DNA of 64,000 bases from Lentisalinibacter orientalis (GTDB lineage Bacteria > Pseudomonadota > Gammaproteobacteria > Steroidobacterales > Woeseiaceae): contig NZ_JAPDRJ010000003.1 of the NCBI RefSeq assembly GCF_040706535.1, positions 310,001 to 374,000 on the forward strand. The letters are read 5' to 3'. Under the pieces are notes generated by a model. That model was not told the origin of the DNA. It saw only the letters and a list, made by a program, of their open reading frames with translations, and did no database searches. The position numbers were made by a program, and so were the translations under genes. Below, one piece after another: positions 28,812 through 37,457 of this stretch (its first letter is position 1; each line of letters begins with the position of its first letter).

Positions 28812-29864
28812 CTAATCGAACAGGGGCAGATCGGGGGGCACCTCGGATTCGGGCGCCGGCAGACCGAAATGCAGGTAGGCATTGCGCGTGGCCACCCGGC
28901 CTCGCGCGGTGCGCATCATGAAGCCCTGCTGGATGAGATAGGGCTCGATCACGTCCTCGATGGTGCCCCGCTCCTCGCCGATGGCCGCCGCCAGGCTCTC
29001 CACGCCCACGGGCCCGCCGTCGAACTTCTCGATGACGGTCAGGAGCAGTTTGCGGTCCATGGCGTCGAAGCCGTGCGGGTCCACCTCGAGCATGTTCATG
29101 GCCGCCTGGGCCACGGCCTCGGTGACCACGCCGTCGGAACGCACCTCGGCGTAGTCGCGCACCCGGCGCAGCAACCGGTTGGCGATGCGGGGCGTGCCGC
29201 GGGAACGCGCGGCGATCTGGCGCGCGCCGGGCGGCTCGATGGCGAGATTCAGGATCTCGGCGGAGCGCGTCGCAATGGCCTCCAGGTCGCCGGTGGTATA
29301 GAACTCCAGCCGCTGGACGATGCCGAAGCGGTCCCGCAGCGGCGAGGTGAGCAGCCCCGCCCGGGTGGTGGCACCCACCAGCGTGAACGGCGGCAGGTCG
29401 AGCTTGATGGAACGGGCCGCCGGGCCCTCGCCGATCATGATGTCCAGCTGAAAGTCCTCCAGCGCCGGATACAGCACCTCCTCGACGACCGGGCTCAGGC
29501 GGTGGATCTCGTCGACGAACAGGACGTCGCGTTCCTCCAGGTTGGTGAGGATGGCGGCCAGGTCGCCGGGGCGCTCCAGCACCGGGCCCGCGGTCTGGCG
29601 CAGGTTCACGCCCATCTCGTTGGCGATGATGTGGGCCAGCGTGGTCTTGCCGAGGCCGGGCGGACCGAAGATCAGCACGTGATCGAGCGCCTCGCCACGC
29701 TTGCGGGCGGCCTCGATGAATATCTCCATCTGCTCCTTGACGGCGGACTGCCCCACGTAGTCCACGAGGCGCTTCGGCCGGATGGCCCGGTCGAACACGG
29801 CGTCCTCGCCGCTCGCCGCGGCGGCAATGAACCGGTCCTGTTCGGTATCCCTATTCCCGTTCAT
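28812..29864 (-). CDS. ruvB: Holliday junction branch-migration helicase RuvB
   Basis: AAA+ motor for branch migration. 350 residues. Walker A GPPGLGKTTLAHIIANEMG, Walker B LFVDEIHRLS, sensor I VGATTRAGLLTSPLRDRFG, and a C-terminal winged helix with TARGRVATRNAYLHFG. It starts 4 bases after the ruvA stop. Confidence 0.98.
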   Translation of the reverse strand: MNGNRDTEQDRFIAAAASGEDAVFDRAIRPKRLVDYVGQSAVKEQMEIFIEAARKRGEALDHVLIFGPPGLGKTTLAHIIANEMGVNLRQTAGPVLERPGDLAAILTNLEERDVLFVDEIHRLSPVVEEVLYPALEDFQLDIMIGEGPAARSIKLDLPPFTLVGATTRAGLLTSPLRDRFGIVQRLEFYTTGDLEAIATRSAEILNLAIEPPGARQIAARSRGTPRIANRLLRRVRDYAEVRSDGVVTEAVAQAAMNMLEVDPHGFDAMDRKLLLTVIEKFDGGPVGVESLAAAIGEERGTIEDVIEPYLIQQGFMMRTARGRVATRNAYLHFGLPAPESEVPPDLPLFD

Positions 29865-29868
29865 CTCC

Positions 29869-30465
29869 TCACCGTGCCGCCTGACGCAGCGCCTGGCGGA
29901 TGATCTCCTCGGCGCTCAGGTTCTCCGTGTCCACCTGGCGCAGCAGCTTCGCCACCTCTGCGGCACGGTAGCCCAGGGCCATCAGTGCCGTCGAGGCCTC
30001 GCCGCGCGCATCTTCCGGCGGCACAGTGCCCGGCGGCGCCCCCGCCACGCCGGACGGGCCGACAGCGGCCACGCGGTCGCGCATCTCGACGATCAGGCGC
30101 TCCGCGGTCTTCTTGCCGATGCCCGGCACCTTCACGAGGCTGGCCGTGTCCTCATATTCCACGCAGCGGCGGAATCCCTCCACGCTGATCCCGGAGAGGA
30201 TGGCCAGCGCCATCCGCGCGCCCACGCCGCTCACCTTCAGCAGGTTGCGGAACAGCGCCCGCTCCTCCTCGGTGGCAAAACCGTACAGCTGCTGGGCGTC
30301 GTCGCGCACCAGCAGATGGGTCAGCAGCCGCACCTCGGCGCCGGTCTCCGGCAGCTGGAAGAACGTGGACATCGGCGTCTCCACCTCGTAGCCCACGCCG
30401 CCCACGTCGAGCACGATCCACGGCGGCTGCTTGGCTTCCAGCCGCCCGCGCAGCGAGCCGATCAC
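29869..30465 (-). CDS. ruvA: Holliday junction binding protein RuvA
   Basis: 198 residues. OB-fold N-terminus (SLRGRLEAKQPPWIVLDVGGVGYEV), helix-hairpin-helix pair (LLKVSGVGARMALAILSG, LVKVPGIGKKTAERLIVEM) and a C-terminal RuvB-binding three-helix domain (ALMALGYRAAEVAKLLRQV). Begins with GTG overlapping the ruvC stop as GTGA. Confidence 0.97.
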   Translation of the reverse strand: MIGSLRGRLEAKQPPWIVLDVGGVGYEVETPMSTFFQLPETGAEVRLLTHLLVRDDAQQLYGFATEEERALFRNLLKVSGVGARMALAILSGISVEGFRRCVEYEDTASLVKVPGIGKKTAERLIVEMRDRVAAVGPSGVAGAPPGTVPPEDARGEASTALMALGYRAAEVAKLLRQVDTENLSAEEIIRQALRQAAR

Positions 30466-30968
30466 CGGCCTGCCCCCGCCACCCGGGTGTTCAGCCGCCG
30501 GCTGTTCGAGTGGCAGATGGCAATCGCCAGCGCGTCCGCGGCGTCGGCCTGCAGTTCGCCCTTGAGGCCCAGCAGCATGCCCACCATGCGCGCCACCTGC
30601 TCCTTGTCCGCGCCGCCCAGCCCGGTCACGGCCTGCTTCACGGCCCGCGGCGCGTACTCGTACAGGCTCACCGTGTGGACGAAGGTGGCGCAGATCGCGG
30701 CCGAGCGGGCATGACCCAGCTTCAGCGCGCTGTCCGCGTTGCGATGGACGAACACGCGCTCGATGGCCACCTCCTGCGGCTGCCAGGTCTCCAGCACCTC
30801 GCCGATACCGGCATAGATCTGCGCCAGCCGGGAGGGAAAATCGTCTCCGTTGGTGCGAATGACCCCGTGCTGCACCCAGGCGATGCGGTCGCCGGTGGTC
30901 TCCACCACGCCGTAGCCGGTGAGGCGGGAACCCGGGTCGATCCCCAGGATGCGCACGGGTGCATTCAT
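30462..30968 (-). CDS. ruvC: Holliday junction resolvase RuvC
   Basis: Endonuclease that cuts Holliday junctions. 168 residues. The acidic active site is visible as ILGIDPGSRLTGYG (Asp), AIERVFV (Glu) and ADAADALAIAICH (Asp). First of the coupled ruvC-ruvA-ruvB genes. Confidence 0.97.
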   Translation of the reverse strand: MNAPVRILGIDPGSRLTGYGVVETTGDRIAWVQHGVIRTNGDDFPSRLAQIYAGIGEVLETWQPQEVAIERVFVHRNADSALKLGHARSAAICATFVHTVSLYEYAPRAVKQAVTGLGGADKEQVARMVGMLLGLKGELQADAADALAIAICHSNSRRLNTRVAGAGR

Positions 30969-31004
30969 CGCGCCCGCCGCCGCGCCGCCCGGTCAGGCCG
31001 CCTC

Positions 31005-31748
31005 TCAAGCCGATTCATAGGCCTCGTCCGGGATTTCCGCGTTGGTGTAGACGTTCTGCACGTCGTCCAGGTCCTCCAGCGCCTCCAGCAGCTTCACCAT
31101 GCTGATGGCCTCCATGCCCTCCAGGTCTGCGCTGGTCGAGGCGCGCATGGTCGTCTCCGCCTCCTCCGGCGGGAAGCCTGCGCCGACCATCGCGTCGCGC
31201 ACCGACTCGAACTCCGCCGGGTCGGTCAGCACCTCGATGGAGTGATCCTCGGCCACCACCACATCCTCCGCAGCCGCTTCGATGGCTGCCCCCGTGATGG
31301 CGTCCTCGTCGCTGCCGGGCGGATACAGGAGCTGGCCGCAGTGGTTGAACAGATAAGCCACAGAGCCGTCCGCGCCCAGATTGCCGCCGTACTTGGAGAA
31401 CGCGTGGCGCACGTCGGCCACGGTGCGGTTCCGGTTGTCCGTGAGGCAGTCCACCATCACCGCGGCGCCGCCCGGGCCGTAGCCCTCGTAGCGGATCTCC
31501 TCGTAGTCGTCGCCCTCGAGATCGCCGGAACCGCGCTTGATAGCGCGCTCGATGTTGTCCTTCGGCATGCTCTGCGCCTTGGCCTTGTCGACGGCCAGAC
31601 GGAGACGGGGGTTGGCGTCGATGTCGCCGCCGCCCATGCGGGCGGCCACGGTGATCTCCCGGATCAGCCGCGTGAAGAGCTTGCCGCGCTTCTTGTCCTG
31701 GGCTCCCTTGCGGTGCTGGATGTTGGCCCATTTGCTGTGACCGGCCAT
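31005..31748 (-). CDS. yebC: YebC/PmpR family transcriptional regulator
   Basis: 247 residues with the invariant start AGHSKWANIQHRKGAQDKKRGK and IKRGSGDLEGDDYEEIRYEGYGPGG. Family members bind DNA, and some relieve ribosome stalling at polyproline. Its place just before ruvC is widely conserved. Confidence 0.96.
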   Translation of the reverse strand: MAGHSKWANIQHRKGAQDKKRGKLFTRLIREITVAARMGGGDIDANPRLRLAVDKAKAQSMPKDNIERAIKRGSGDLEGDDYEEIRYEGYGPGGAAVMVDCLTDNRNRTVADVRHAFSKYGGNLGADGSVAYLFNHCGQLLYPPGSDEDAITGAAIEAAAEDVVVAEDHSIEVLTDPAEFESVRDAMVGAGFPPEEAETTMRASTSADLEGMEAISMVKLLEALEDLDDVQNVYTNAEIPDEAYESA

Positions 31749-31775
31749 GTCAGTCTCGCTCCTCTCTCGTGCCGA

Positions 31776-32351
31776 TCAGAAACGGAGCTGGATGCCGACG
31801 TGGAGGCCGTTGTCGATGAGCGCGTCGCCGCGGTCGTCGAAGTCGGCCTTGCTGTAGCGGGCGCCCAGGTAGATGTCGGCCTCGCGCAGCACGTTGTAGC
31901 TGAGGCGCGCCTCGAACTCCTGGTAGCCGTCGGCACCGCTGAAGGCCAGCACGTCCGGCGCGAAATAGAGGTGGCCGCTCACGGAGAACCGGTTGTAGGT
32001 GGGCAGCGTATAAGCGAGGAAGCCGCCGAGGCCCACCACGAATCCGCTCTCGTCCAGTCGGTCCGCGTTGGTGTAGAAGAGCTTGCCGCCCAGTCCTCCC
32101 CGCACGGGGTTGCGGCCGCCGGAGGCCAGGTCCACCAGGTGCAGGCCGAGGTGGCCCACGTCGCCCCGATCCTGGTGATGGAGCCAGCCGGCGTCGAACT
32201 GCAGCTTGCGCTCCGGCACCTGCCAGGCATAGGTCAGGCGGGCAGCATCGTCGTTGACGTTGATGTCCAGGTCGGCGGCGCCGGCAGACGGCGCGGCCAT
32301 GAGCAGTAATAGCGCCAGCACGAGCGGCGCCCGTTTCAGCATGGAAAGCAT
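31776..32351 (-). CDS. YfaZ family outer-membrane protein
   Basis: 191 residues. Signal peptide (LALLLLMAAPSAGAADLD), then alternating beta strands of an outer-membrane barrel ending in HVGIQLRF, with a C-terminal Phe as expected for Bam recognition. GGLGGKLFYTNADRLDESGFVVGLGGFLAYTLP matches YfaZ (residues about 84-116). Function unknown. It is divergent from relA. Confidence 0.85.
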   Translation of the reverse strand: MLSMLKRAPLVLALLLLMAAPSAGAADLDINVNDDAARLTYAWQVPERKLQFDAGWLHHQDRGDVGHLGLHLVDLASGGRNPVRGGLGGKLFYTNADRLDESGFVVGLGGFLAYTLPTYNRFSVSGHLYFAPDVLAFSGADGYQEFEARLSYNVLREADIYLGARYSKADFDDRGDALIDNGLHVGIQLRF

Positions 32352-32456
32352 ATGGATCCTCGAAGATTGCAGGCGTAGTACCCAAACGCGACGCCCGGTC
32401 AGCGTTTATGATAACGATATTCAGCACTTGAGACATCCACGATACGACGATCGGCC

Positions 32457-34580
32457 ATGGACGCGAGTACGGATACGCAGGGCGTGAAAAGTGAGGGATC
32501 CGCCAGTCTGGCGGACGAGCTGGGGCAGCTGTGCACTGACGCGGGTCAGCCGGCCGCCGGCGCGCGCTGCCGCGAACTCGCCGCCCTGGTCGCCGGCCTC
32601 GGCATGGAGCCGGAGATCGTCGCCGCCGCCGCCATTTACCCGGCGGTGCAGGCCGGTGTTCTGGACCTGGACGAGGTGAAACGGCGCTATCCGGGCTCCG
32701 CCGCCGCCCTGTGCGCAGACCTCGCGCAGCTCACCGACATGAGCCCGGAGCTGCACGGGCAGGATCCGTCGGATTTCGCGCCGGACCAGGCGGAAGGGCT
32801 GCGGCGCATGCTGCTGGCCGCCGTCCGCGACGTGCGCGTGGTGCTGGTGCGCCTCGCCGACGTGCTCCTGTCCCTGCGCGAAGCGAAGGACGCGCCAGCC
32901 GAGACCCAGCGCCGCATCGCGGCCCAGTGTCGGGACATCTACGCCCCGCTCGCGAACCGGCTGGGCATCTGGCAGCTCAAGTGGGAGCTCGAGGATCTCT
33001 CGTTCCGCTTCCTGGAGCCGGACGCCTATCGCCGCATCGCCCGCCAGCTCAAGCAGCGACGCGAGGAGCGCGAGGCCATCATCCGCGAGATGCGCGAGCG
33101 GCTGCGCGCCGAACTCGACGCAGCGGGCATCGAGGCGGAGGTATCGGGGCGCCCCAAGCACATCTACAGCATCTGGCGGAAGATGCAGCGCAAGGACACG
33201 GAGCTGGACAAGATCTTCGACGTGCTCGCCGTGCGCATCTTCGTCAACGACGTGCGCGACTGCTACGCGGCGCTCGGCATCGTGCACAACCTCTGGAGCT
33301 ACCTGCCCCAGGAATTCGACGACTACATCGCCAACCCGAAGAAAAACCTCTACCAGTCGCTGCACACGGCGGTGATGGGCCCCCACGGCCAGCCGCTCGA
33401 GGTGCAGATACGCACCCACGAGATGCACCGCCATGCCGAGCTGGGCGTGGCGGCCCACTGGCGCTACAAGGAGGGCGGCTCCGGCGCAGGCGCCTTCGAG
33501 CAGAAGGTGCGCTGGCTGCGCCAGCTGCTCGAGCCGTCCGAGGCCGAGGCGGGCGACGATTTCGTGGAACGGGTGCGCGAGGAGATCATGGAGGACCGGG
33601 TCTATGCCTTCTCGCCGAAGGGTGACGTGGTCGATCTGCCGGCCGGCGCCACGCCGCTGGACTTCGCCTATTCCGTACACACCCAGGTGGGCCATCGTTG
33701 CCGGGGCGCCCGCGTGAACGGGCGCATCGTGCCGCTGGGCTACCAGATCCGGAACGGCGATCAGGTGGAGATCATCACGGCCTCGAAACCCTCGCCCAGC
33801 CGGGACTGGCTGGTGCCCCGGCTCGGCTTCCTCGCCTCGGCCCGCAACCGGGCGAAGGTGCGCGCCTGGTTCCGCCACCAGGACCGGGAACAGAACCGCA
33901 AGCAGGGCCGGGAGATCCTGGAGCGGGAGCTCTCCCGCTTGAACCTGAAGTCACTGCCGGTCGCCGAGATCGCCGCGCAGCTGAAGCAGGAGAATCCGGA
34001 CGCGCTCTACGTAGCCCTCGGCACGGGCGATCTCACGGCCTCCGCGGTGGCGAATGCGGCGCACCAGCTCACCGCGCAGGAACCGGAGCCGTTGCCGGTC
34101 CGGCGGCGCCGGCGGCGACCCTCGGAGGGCGGCGGCGACATCCGCGTGCGCGGCGTGGGCGATCTCATGAGCAACCTGGCCCGCTGCTGCGGCCCGGTCC
34201 CGCCGGAGCCGATCCTGGGCTACATCACGGTGGGACGCGGGGTGAGCATCCACCGCCGGGACTGCCGCAACCTGCTGCGCCTGATGGAGCAGCAGGCCAG
34301 CCGCATCATCGAAGTGGAATGGGGCGAGGACGACGAGGCACGCTACCCGGTCGAGCTGCGCATCGATGCCTGGAACCGGGACGGCCTGCTGCGGGATATC
34401 TCCGGCGTGCTGAGCGACGAGCACATTGGCATCATCGGCACGCGTTCGGACACCGACCGGCGCAGTCGCAAGGCCAGCATCGAGCTGAGCGTGGAGGTGC
34501 CGGATCTCGAGACGCTGAGCCGCACGCTCAGCCGCCTGGAACGCCTGCCGAACGTGATCAGCGTGCGCCGGGACGCCTGA
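32457..34580 (+). CDS. relA: (p)ppGpp synthetase RelA (stringent response)
   Basis: 707 residues. The N-terminal hydrolase-like domain lacks the HD motif (AAAIYPAVQAG replaces it), so it should not hydrolyse ppGpp. The synthetase domain has SGRPKHIYSIWRKMQRKD and EFDDYIANPKKNLYQSLHT; the acidic EFDD is the RelA signature, where SpoT has a basic motif. TGS domain FSPKGDVVDLPAGATPLDFAY, zinc-finger-like RCCGPVPPEPILGY with HRRDC, and a C-terminal ACT domain follow. Ribosome-bound sensing of uncharged tRNA is expected. Only 13 bases separate its stop from that of convergent lpdA. Confidence 0.95.
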   Translation: MDASTDTQGVKSEGSASLADELGQLCTDAGQPAAGARCRELAALVAGLGMEPEIVAAAAIYPAVQAGVLDLDEVKRRYPGSAAALCADLAQLTDMSPELHGQDPSDFAPDQAEGLRRMLLAAVRDVRVVLVRLADVLLSLREAKDAPAETQRRIAAQCRDIYAPLANRLGIWQLKWELEDLSFRFLEPDAYRRIARQLKQRREEREAIIREMRERLRAELDAAGIEAEVSGRPKHIYSIWRKMQRKDTELDKIFDVLAVRIFVNDVRDCYAALGIVHNLWSYLPQEFDDYIANPKKNLYQSLHTAVMGPHGQPLEVQIRTHEMHRHAELGVAAHWRYKEGGSGAGAFEQKVRWLRQLLEPSEAEAGDDFVERVREEIMEDRVYAFSPKGDVVDLPAGATPLDFAYSVHTQVGHRCRGARVNGRIVPLGYQIRNGDQVEIITASKPSPSRDWLVPRLGFLASARNRAKVRAWFRHQDREQNRKQGREILERELSRLNLKSLPVAEIAAQLKQENPDALYVALGTGDLTASAVANAAHQLTAQEPEPLPVRRRRRRPSEGGGDIRVRGVGDLMSNLARCCGPVPPEPILGYITVGRGVSIHRRDCRNLLRLMEQQASRIIEVEWGEDDEARYPVELRIDAWNRDGLLRDISGVLSDEHIGIIGTRSDTDRRSRKASIELSVEVPDLETLSRTLSRLERLPNVISVRRDA

Positions 34581-34593
34581 GCGGCGCGGTTGC

Positions 34594-36024
34594 TCAGCGG
34601 TTGATGGCGTGGATCGCCATGCCGTCGACGGCCAGTGCGGCCTCGTGCACCGATTCGGACAACGTCGGATGCGCGTGCACGGTGCGCTGGATGTCCTCGG
34701 TGCTCGCCGAGAACTCCATCGCCAGCACGAGTTCGCCGATCAGCTCGCCGGCCATGGGGCCGACGATGTGCACGCCCAGCAACTCGTCGTCGTCGGAGGC
34801 TGAGACCATCTTCACCAGCCCGGCAGTCTGCTCCATGGCCTTGGCCCTGCCGTTGGCGGCGAACTGGAAGGAGCCGGTCTTGTACGGGCGCCCGCTCTCC
34901 TTCACCTCGGCCTCGGTACGGCCCACCCAGGCCACCTCGGGCGCGGTGTAGATCACCGACGGGATGGCATTGTAGTTCACCTCGGCGACCTTGCCGGCGA
35001 TGAGGTCCGCGGCCATGACGCCCTCCTCCGTGGCCTTGTGCGCGAGCATCGGGCCGCGCACGCAGTCGCCGACCGCATAGACGCCGGAGACGCCCGTGCG
35101 GCACTCCTCGTCCACCTTGACGAAACCCTTCTCGTCCAGCTCCACGCCGGCGTCGTCGGCCAGCAGGCCCTCCGTGTACGGCCGGCGGCCGACTGCGACG
35201 ATGACCTTGTCGAATTCCAGCCGCTGCTCTTCGCCCTTTTCCTCGAAAACGAGGGTGACGCCGTTCTTGCCGGACTCCGTGCCGGTCACCTTCGTGCCCA
35301 GGCGGATGTCGAGGCCCTGCTTCTTGAACTGGCGCTGCGCGGCTTTCGCGATGTCGTGGTCCGCCATCCAGAGGAAGTCCTCCATGGCCTCCAGCATCAC
35401 CACCTCGGCGCCCAGCCGGCTCCAGACGCTGCCGAGCTCCAGGCCGATGACGCCGGCGCCGATGACGCCGAGGCGCTTCGGCACGCTCTCGAACTCGAGC
35501 GCGCCCCAGGAGTCGACGATGGTCTCGCCGTCGAAGGGCACGGCGCCGAGCTCCACCGGCGCGGAGCCGCTGGCGAGGACGACGTGGTCGGCTTCCAGGG
35601 TCTGCGCGTCGCCGCCGTCCTTCGGCGTGAACTCCACCTTGCGGCCGGCCAGCAGCTTGCCGTGGCCCACCAGACCGGTGACCTTGTTGGACTTGAACAG
35701 CGCGCCGATGCCGCCGGTGAGCTGTTGCACGATGCCGGCCTTGCGCTTCTGCATCGCGGCGAGGTCCAGCTTCAGCTTGCCGGTGCCGATGCCGTGGGTG
35801 GCGAACTCGTGCTCCGCCCGGTGCCAGAGCTCGGAGGACTCCAGCAGCGCCTTGGACGGAATGCAGCCCGCATTCAGGCAGGTGCCGCCGAAGGCATGGC
35901 TGCCATCGTAGTTCTCCCACGCGTCGATGCAGGCCACGTTCATGCCGTTCTGCGCGGCGCGGATGGCCGCCGGATAACCGCCGGGTCCGCCGCCGATCAC
36001 GATTACGTCGTACTTGTTACTCAT
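34594..36024 (-). CDS. lpdA: Dihydrolipoyl dehydrogenase (E3)
   Basis: FAD enzyme reoxidising lipoyl groups. 476 residues. FAD motif IGGGPGGYPAAIRAAQNG, redox disulfide GGTCLNAGCIPSKALL, NAD motif GVIGAGVIGLELGSVW, FAD motif YAVGDCVRGPMLAHKA, and C-terminal HAHPTLSESVHEAAL with the catalytic His-Glu pair. Last gene of sucA-sucB-lpdA. Confidence 0.97.
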   Translation of the reverse strand: MSNKYDVIVIGGGPGGYPAAIRAAQNGMNVACIDAWENYDGSHAFGGTCLNAGCIPSKALLESSELWHRAEHEFATHGIGTGKLKLDLAAMQKRKAGIVQQLTGGIGALFKSNKVTGLVGHGKLLAGRKVEFTPKDGGDAQTLEADHVVLASGSAPVELGAVPFDGETIVDSWGALEFESVPKRLGVIGAGVIGLELGSVWSRLGAEVVMLEAMEDFLWMADHDIAKAAQRQFKKQGLDIRLGTKVTGTESGKNGVTLVFEEKGEEQRLEFDKVIVAVGRRPYTEGLLADDAGVELDEKGFVKVDEECRTGVSGVYAVGDCVRGPMLAHKATEEGVMAADLIAGKVAEVNYNAIPSVIYTAPEVAWVGRTEAEVKESGRPYKTGSFQFAANGRAKAMEQTAGLVKMVSASDDDELLGVHIVGPMAGELIGELVLAMEFSASTEDIQRTVHAHPTLSESVHEAALAVDGMAIHAINR

Positions 36025-36073
36025 TCCCTGTCCTGATTGTCTCGTGTGTGGGTCCGCCGCGGCAGACGCCGGT

Positions 36074-37414
36074 TCAGACCTGCAGCAGCAGGCGCGCCGG
36101 ATCCTCCAGCGATTGCTTGATGCTGACGAGGAACTGGACGGCCTCGCGGCCGTCGATGATGCGGTGGTCGTAGGTCAGCGCCAGATACATCATCGGCCGG
36201 ATCTCCACCTTGCCGTCCACGGCCATCGGCCGCTCCTGAATGGCGTGCATGCCGAGGATGGCGCTTTGCGGCGGGTTGAGGATGGGCGTCGACATCATCG
36301 AGCCGAAGATGCCGCCGTTGGTGATGGTGAACGTACCACCCGTCAGGTCGTCGATGCCGATGTTGCCTTCCCGCGCCCGCTTGCCGTAGTCGTTGATGGC
36401 CTTCTCGATGTCCGCCAGGCTCATCCGGCCCGCGTCCCGCAGCACCGGCACCAGCAGGCCACGGTCGGTGGACACGGCGATGCCAATGTCCTGGTAGTCG
36501 TGGTAGATGATGTCCTTGTCTTCCACGGAGGCGTTGACCACCGGGAACTTCCGGAGCGCCTCGACCGCGGCACGCACGAAGAACGACATGAAGCCGAGCT
36601 TCACGTCGTGCTGATCGGCGAAGCGGTCCTTGTAGCGGGAGCGCAGCTCCATGATGGCCGACATGTCCGCCTCGTTGAACGTGGTCAGCATGGCGGCCGA
36701 CTGCTGGGCCTCCACCATGCGCTCCGCGATCCGCGCCCGCAGACGGGTCATCGGCACCCGCTCCTCCGTGCGCCCGCCCGACGCCGGGTAGGCCTCGCCT
36801 TCGGCCGGCGTATCCTCCGGCGCGGTATCGTGATCCAGCGACTCCAGATGCCGCTGCACGTCGGCCTTGGTGATGCGCCCGCCGCGGCCGCTGGCCTCGA
36901 TGTCGTCCGGGTCGAGATCGTGCTCCTCGATCATGCGCCGCACCGAGGGGCTGAGCTTGCGGGCGCCGCGGCCCTCTTCCCCGCCTTCCTCTTCCTCCGG
37001 CTCCTCGTCGGCCTGCTTCCTGCCGCCCGCTTCGTCTTTCTTCTCCGACGCCTCGGCGGCGACCTTGTCTTTCCCGTCTTCGTCGTCCTCGCCGGCGGCC
37101 TCGTCGCCCTTGTCGGCTTTCTCGCCTTTATCGCCCTGTTTGGCTTCGGCGCCCTTGTCAGGCTCGCCGCCGCCTTCGCCTTCCTCGAGCAGCGCCAGCA
37201 CCTCGCCGCTGGTGACCGTCGTGCCGTCGCCGATCTTGATCTCCTTCAGCGTGCCGTCGGCCGGCGCCGGCACTTCCAGCACGACCTTGTCGGTCTCCAG
37301 ATCCACCAGGTTCTCGTCCCGGGAGACGCGGTCGCCCTCCTGCTTGTGCCAGGAGACGAGCGTGGCGTCCGAGACGGATTCGGGTAACTGGGGAACTTTG
37401 ACTTCGATGCTCAT
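36074..37414 (-). CDS. sucB: 2-oxoglutarate dehydrogenase E2 (dihydrolipoyl succinyltransferase)
   Basis: 446 residues. A lipoyl domain (lipoyl-Lys in DLETDKVVLEVPAPADG), an extremely acidic, Lys/Glu/Asp/Gly-rich linker at residues about 78-150, an E3-binding domain (SPSVRRMIEEHDLDPDDIEA) and a catalytic domain with YDHRIIDGREAVQFL near residue 415. The linker is much longer and more charged than the Ala/Pro linkers of E. coli SucB. Confidence 0.95.
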   Translation of the reverse strand: MSIEVKVPQLPESVSDATLVSWHKQEGDRVSRDENLVDLETDKVVLEVPAPADGTLKEIKIGDGTTVTSGEVLALLEEGEGGGEPDKGAEAKQGDKGEKADKGDEAAGEDDEDGKDKVAAEASEKKDEAGGRKQADEEPEEEEGGEEGRGARKLSPSVRRMIEEHDLDPDDIEASGRGGRITKADVQRHLESLDHDTAPEDTPAEGEAYPASGGRTEERVPMTRLRARIAERMVEAQQSAAMLTTFNEADMSAIMELRSRYKDRFADQHDVKLGFMSFFVRAAVEALRKFPVVNASVEDKDIIYHDYQDIGIAVSTDRGLLVPVLRDAGRMSLADIEKAINDYGKRAREGNIGIDDLTGGTFTITNGGIFGSMMSTPILNPPQSAILGMHAIQERPMAVDGKVEIRPMMYLALTYDHRIIDGREAVQFLVSIKQSLEDPARLLLQV

Positions 37415-37457
37415 TGTTCGTGGATTCCGATGGTTTTGCGTGTTGACGTTGGCGGGC

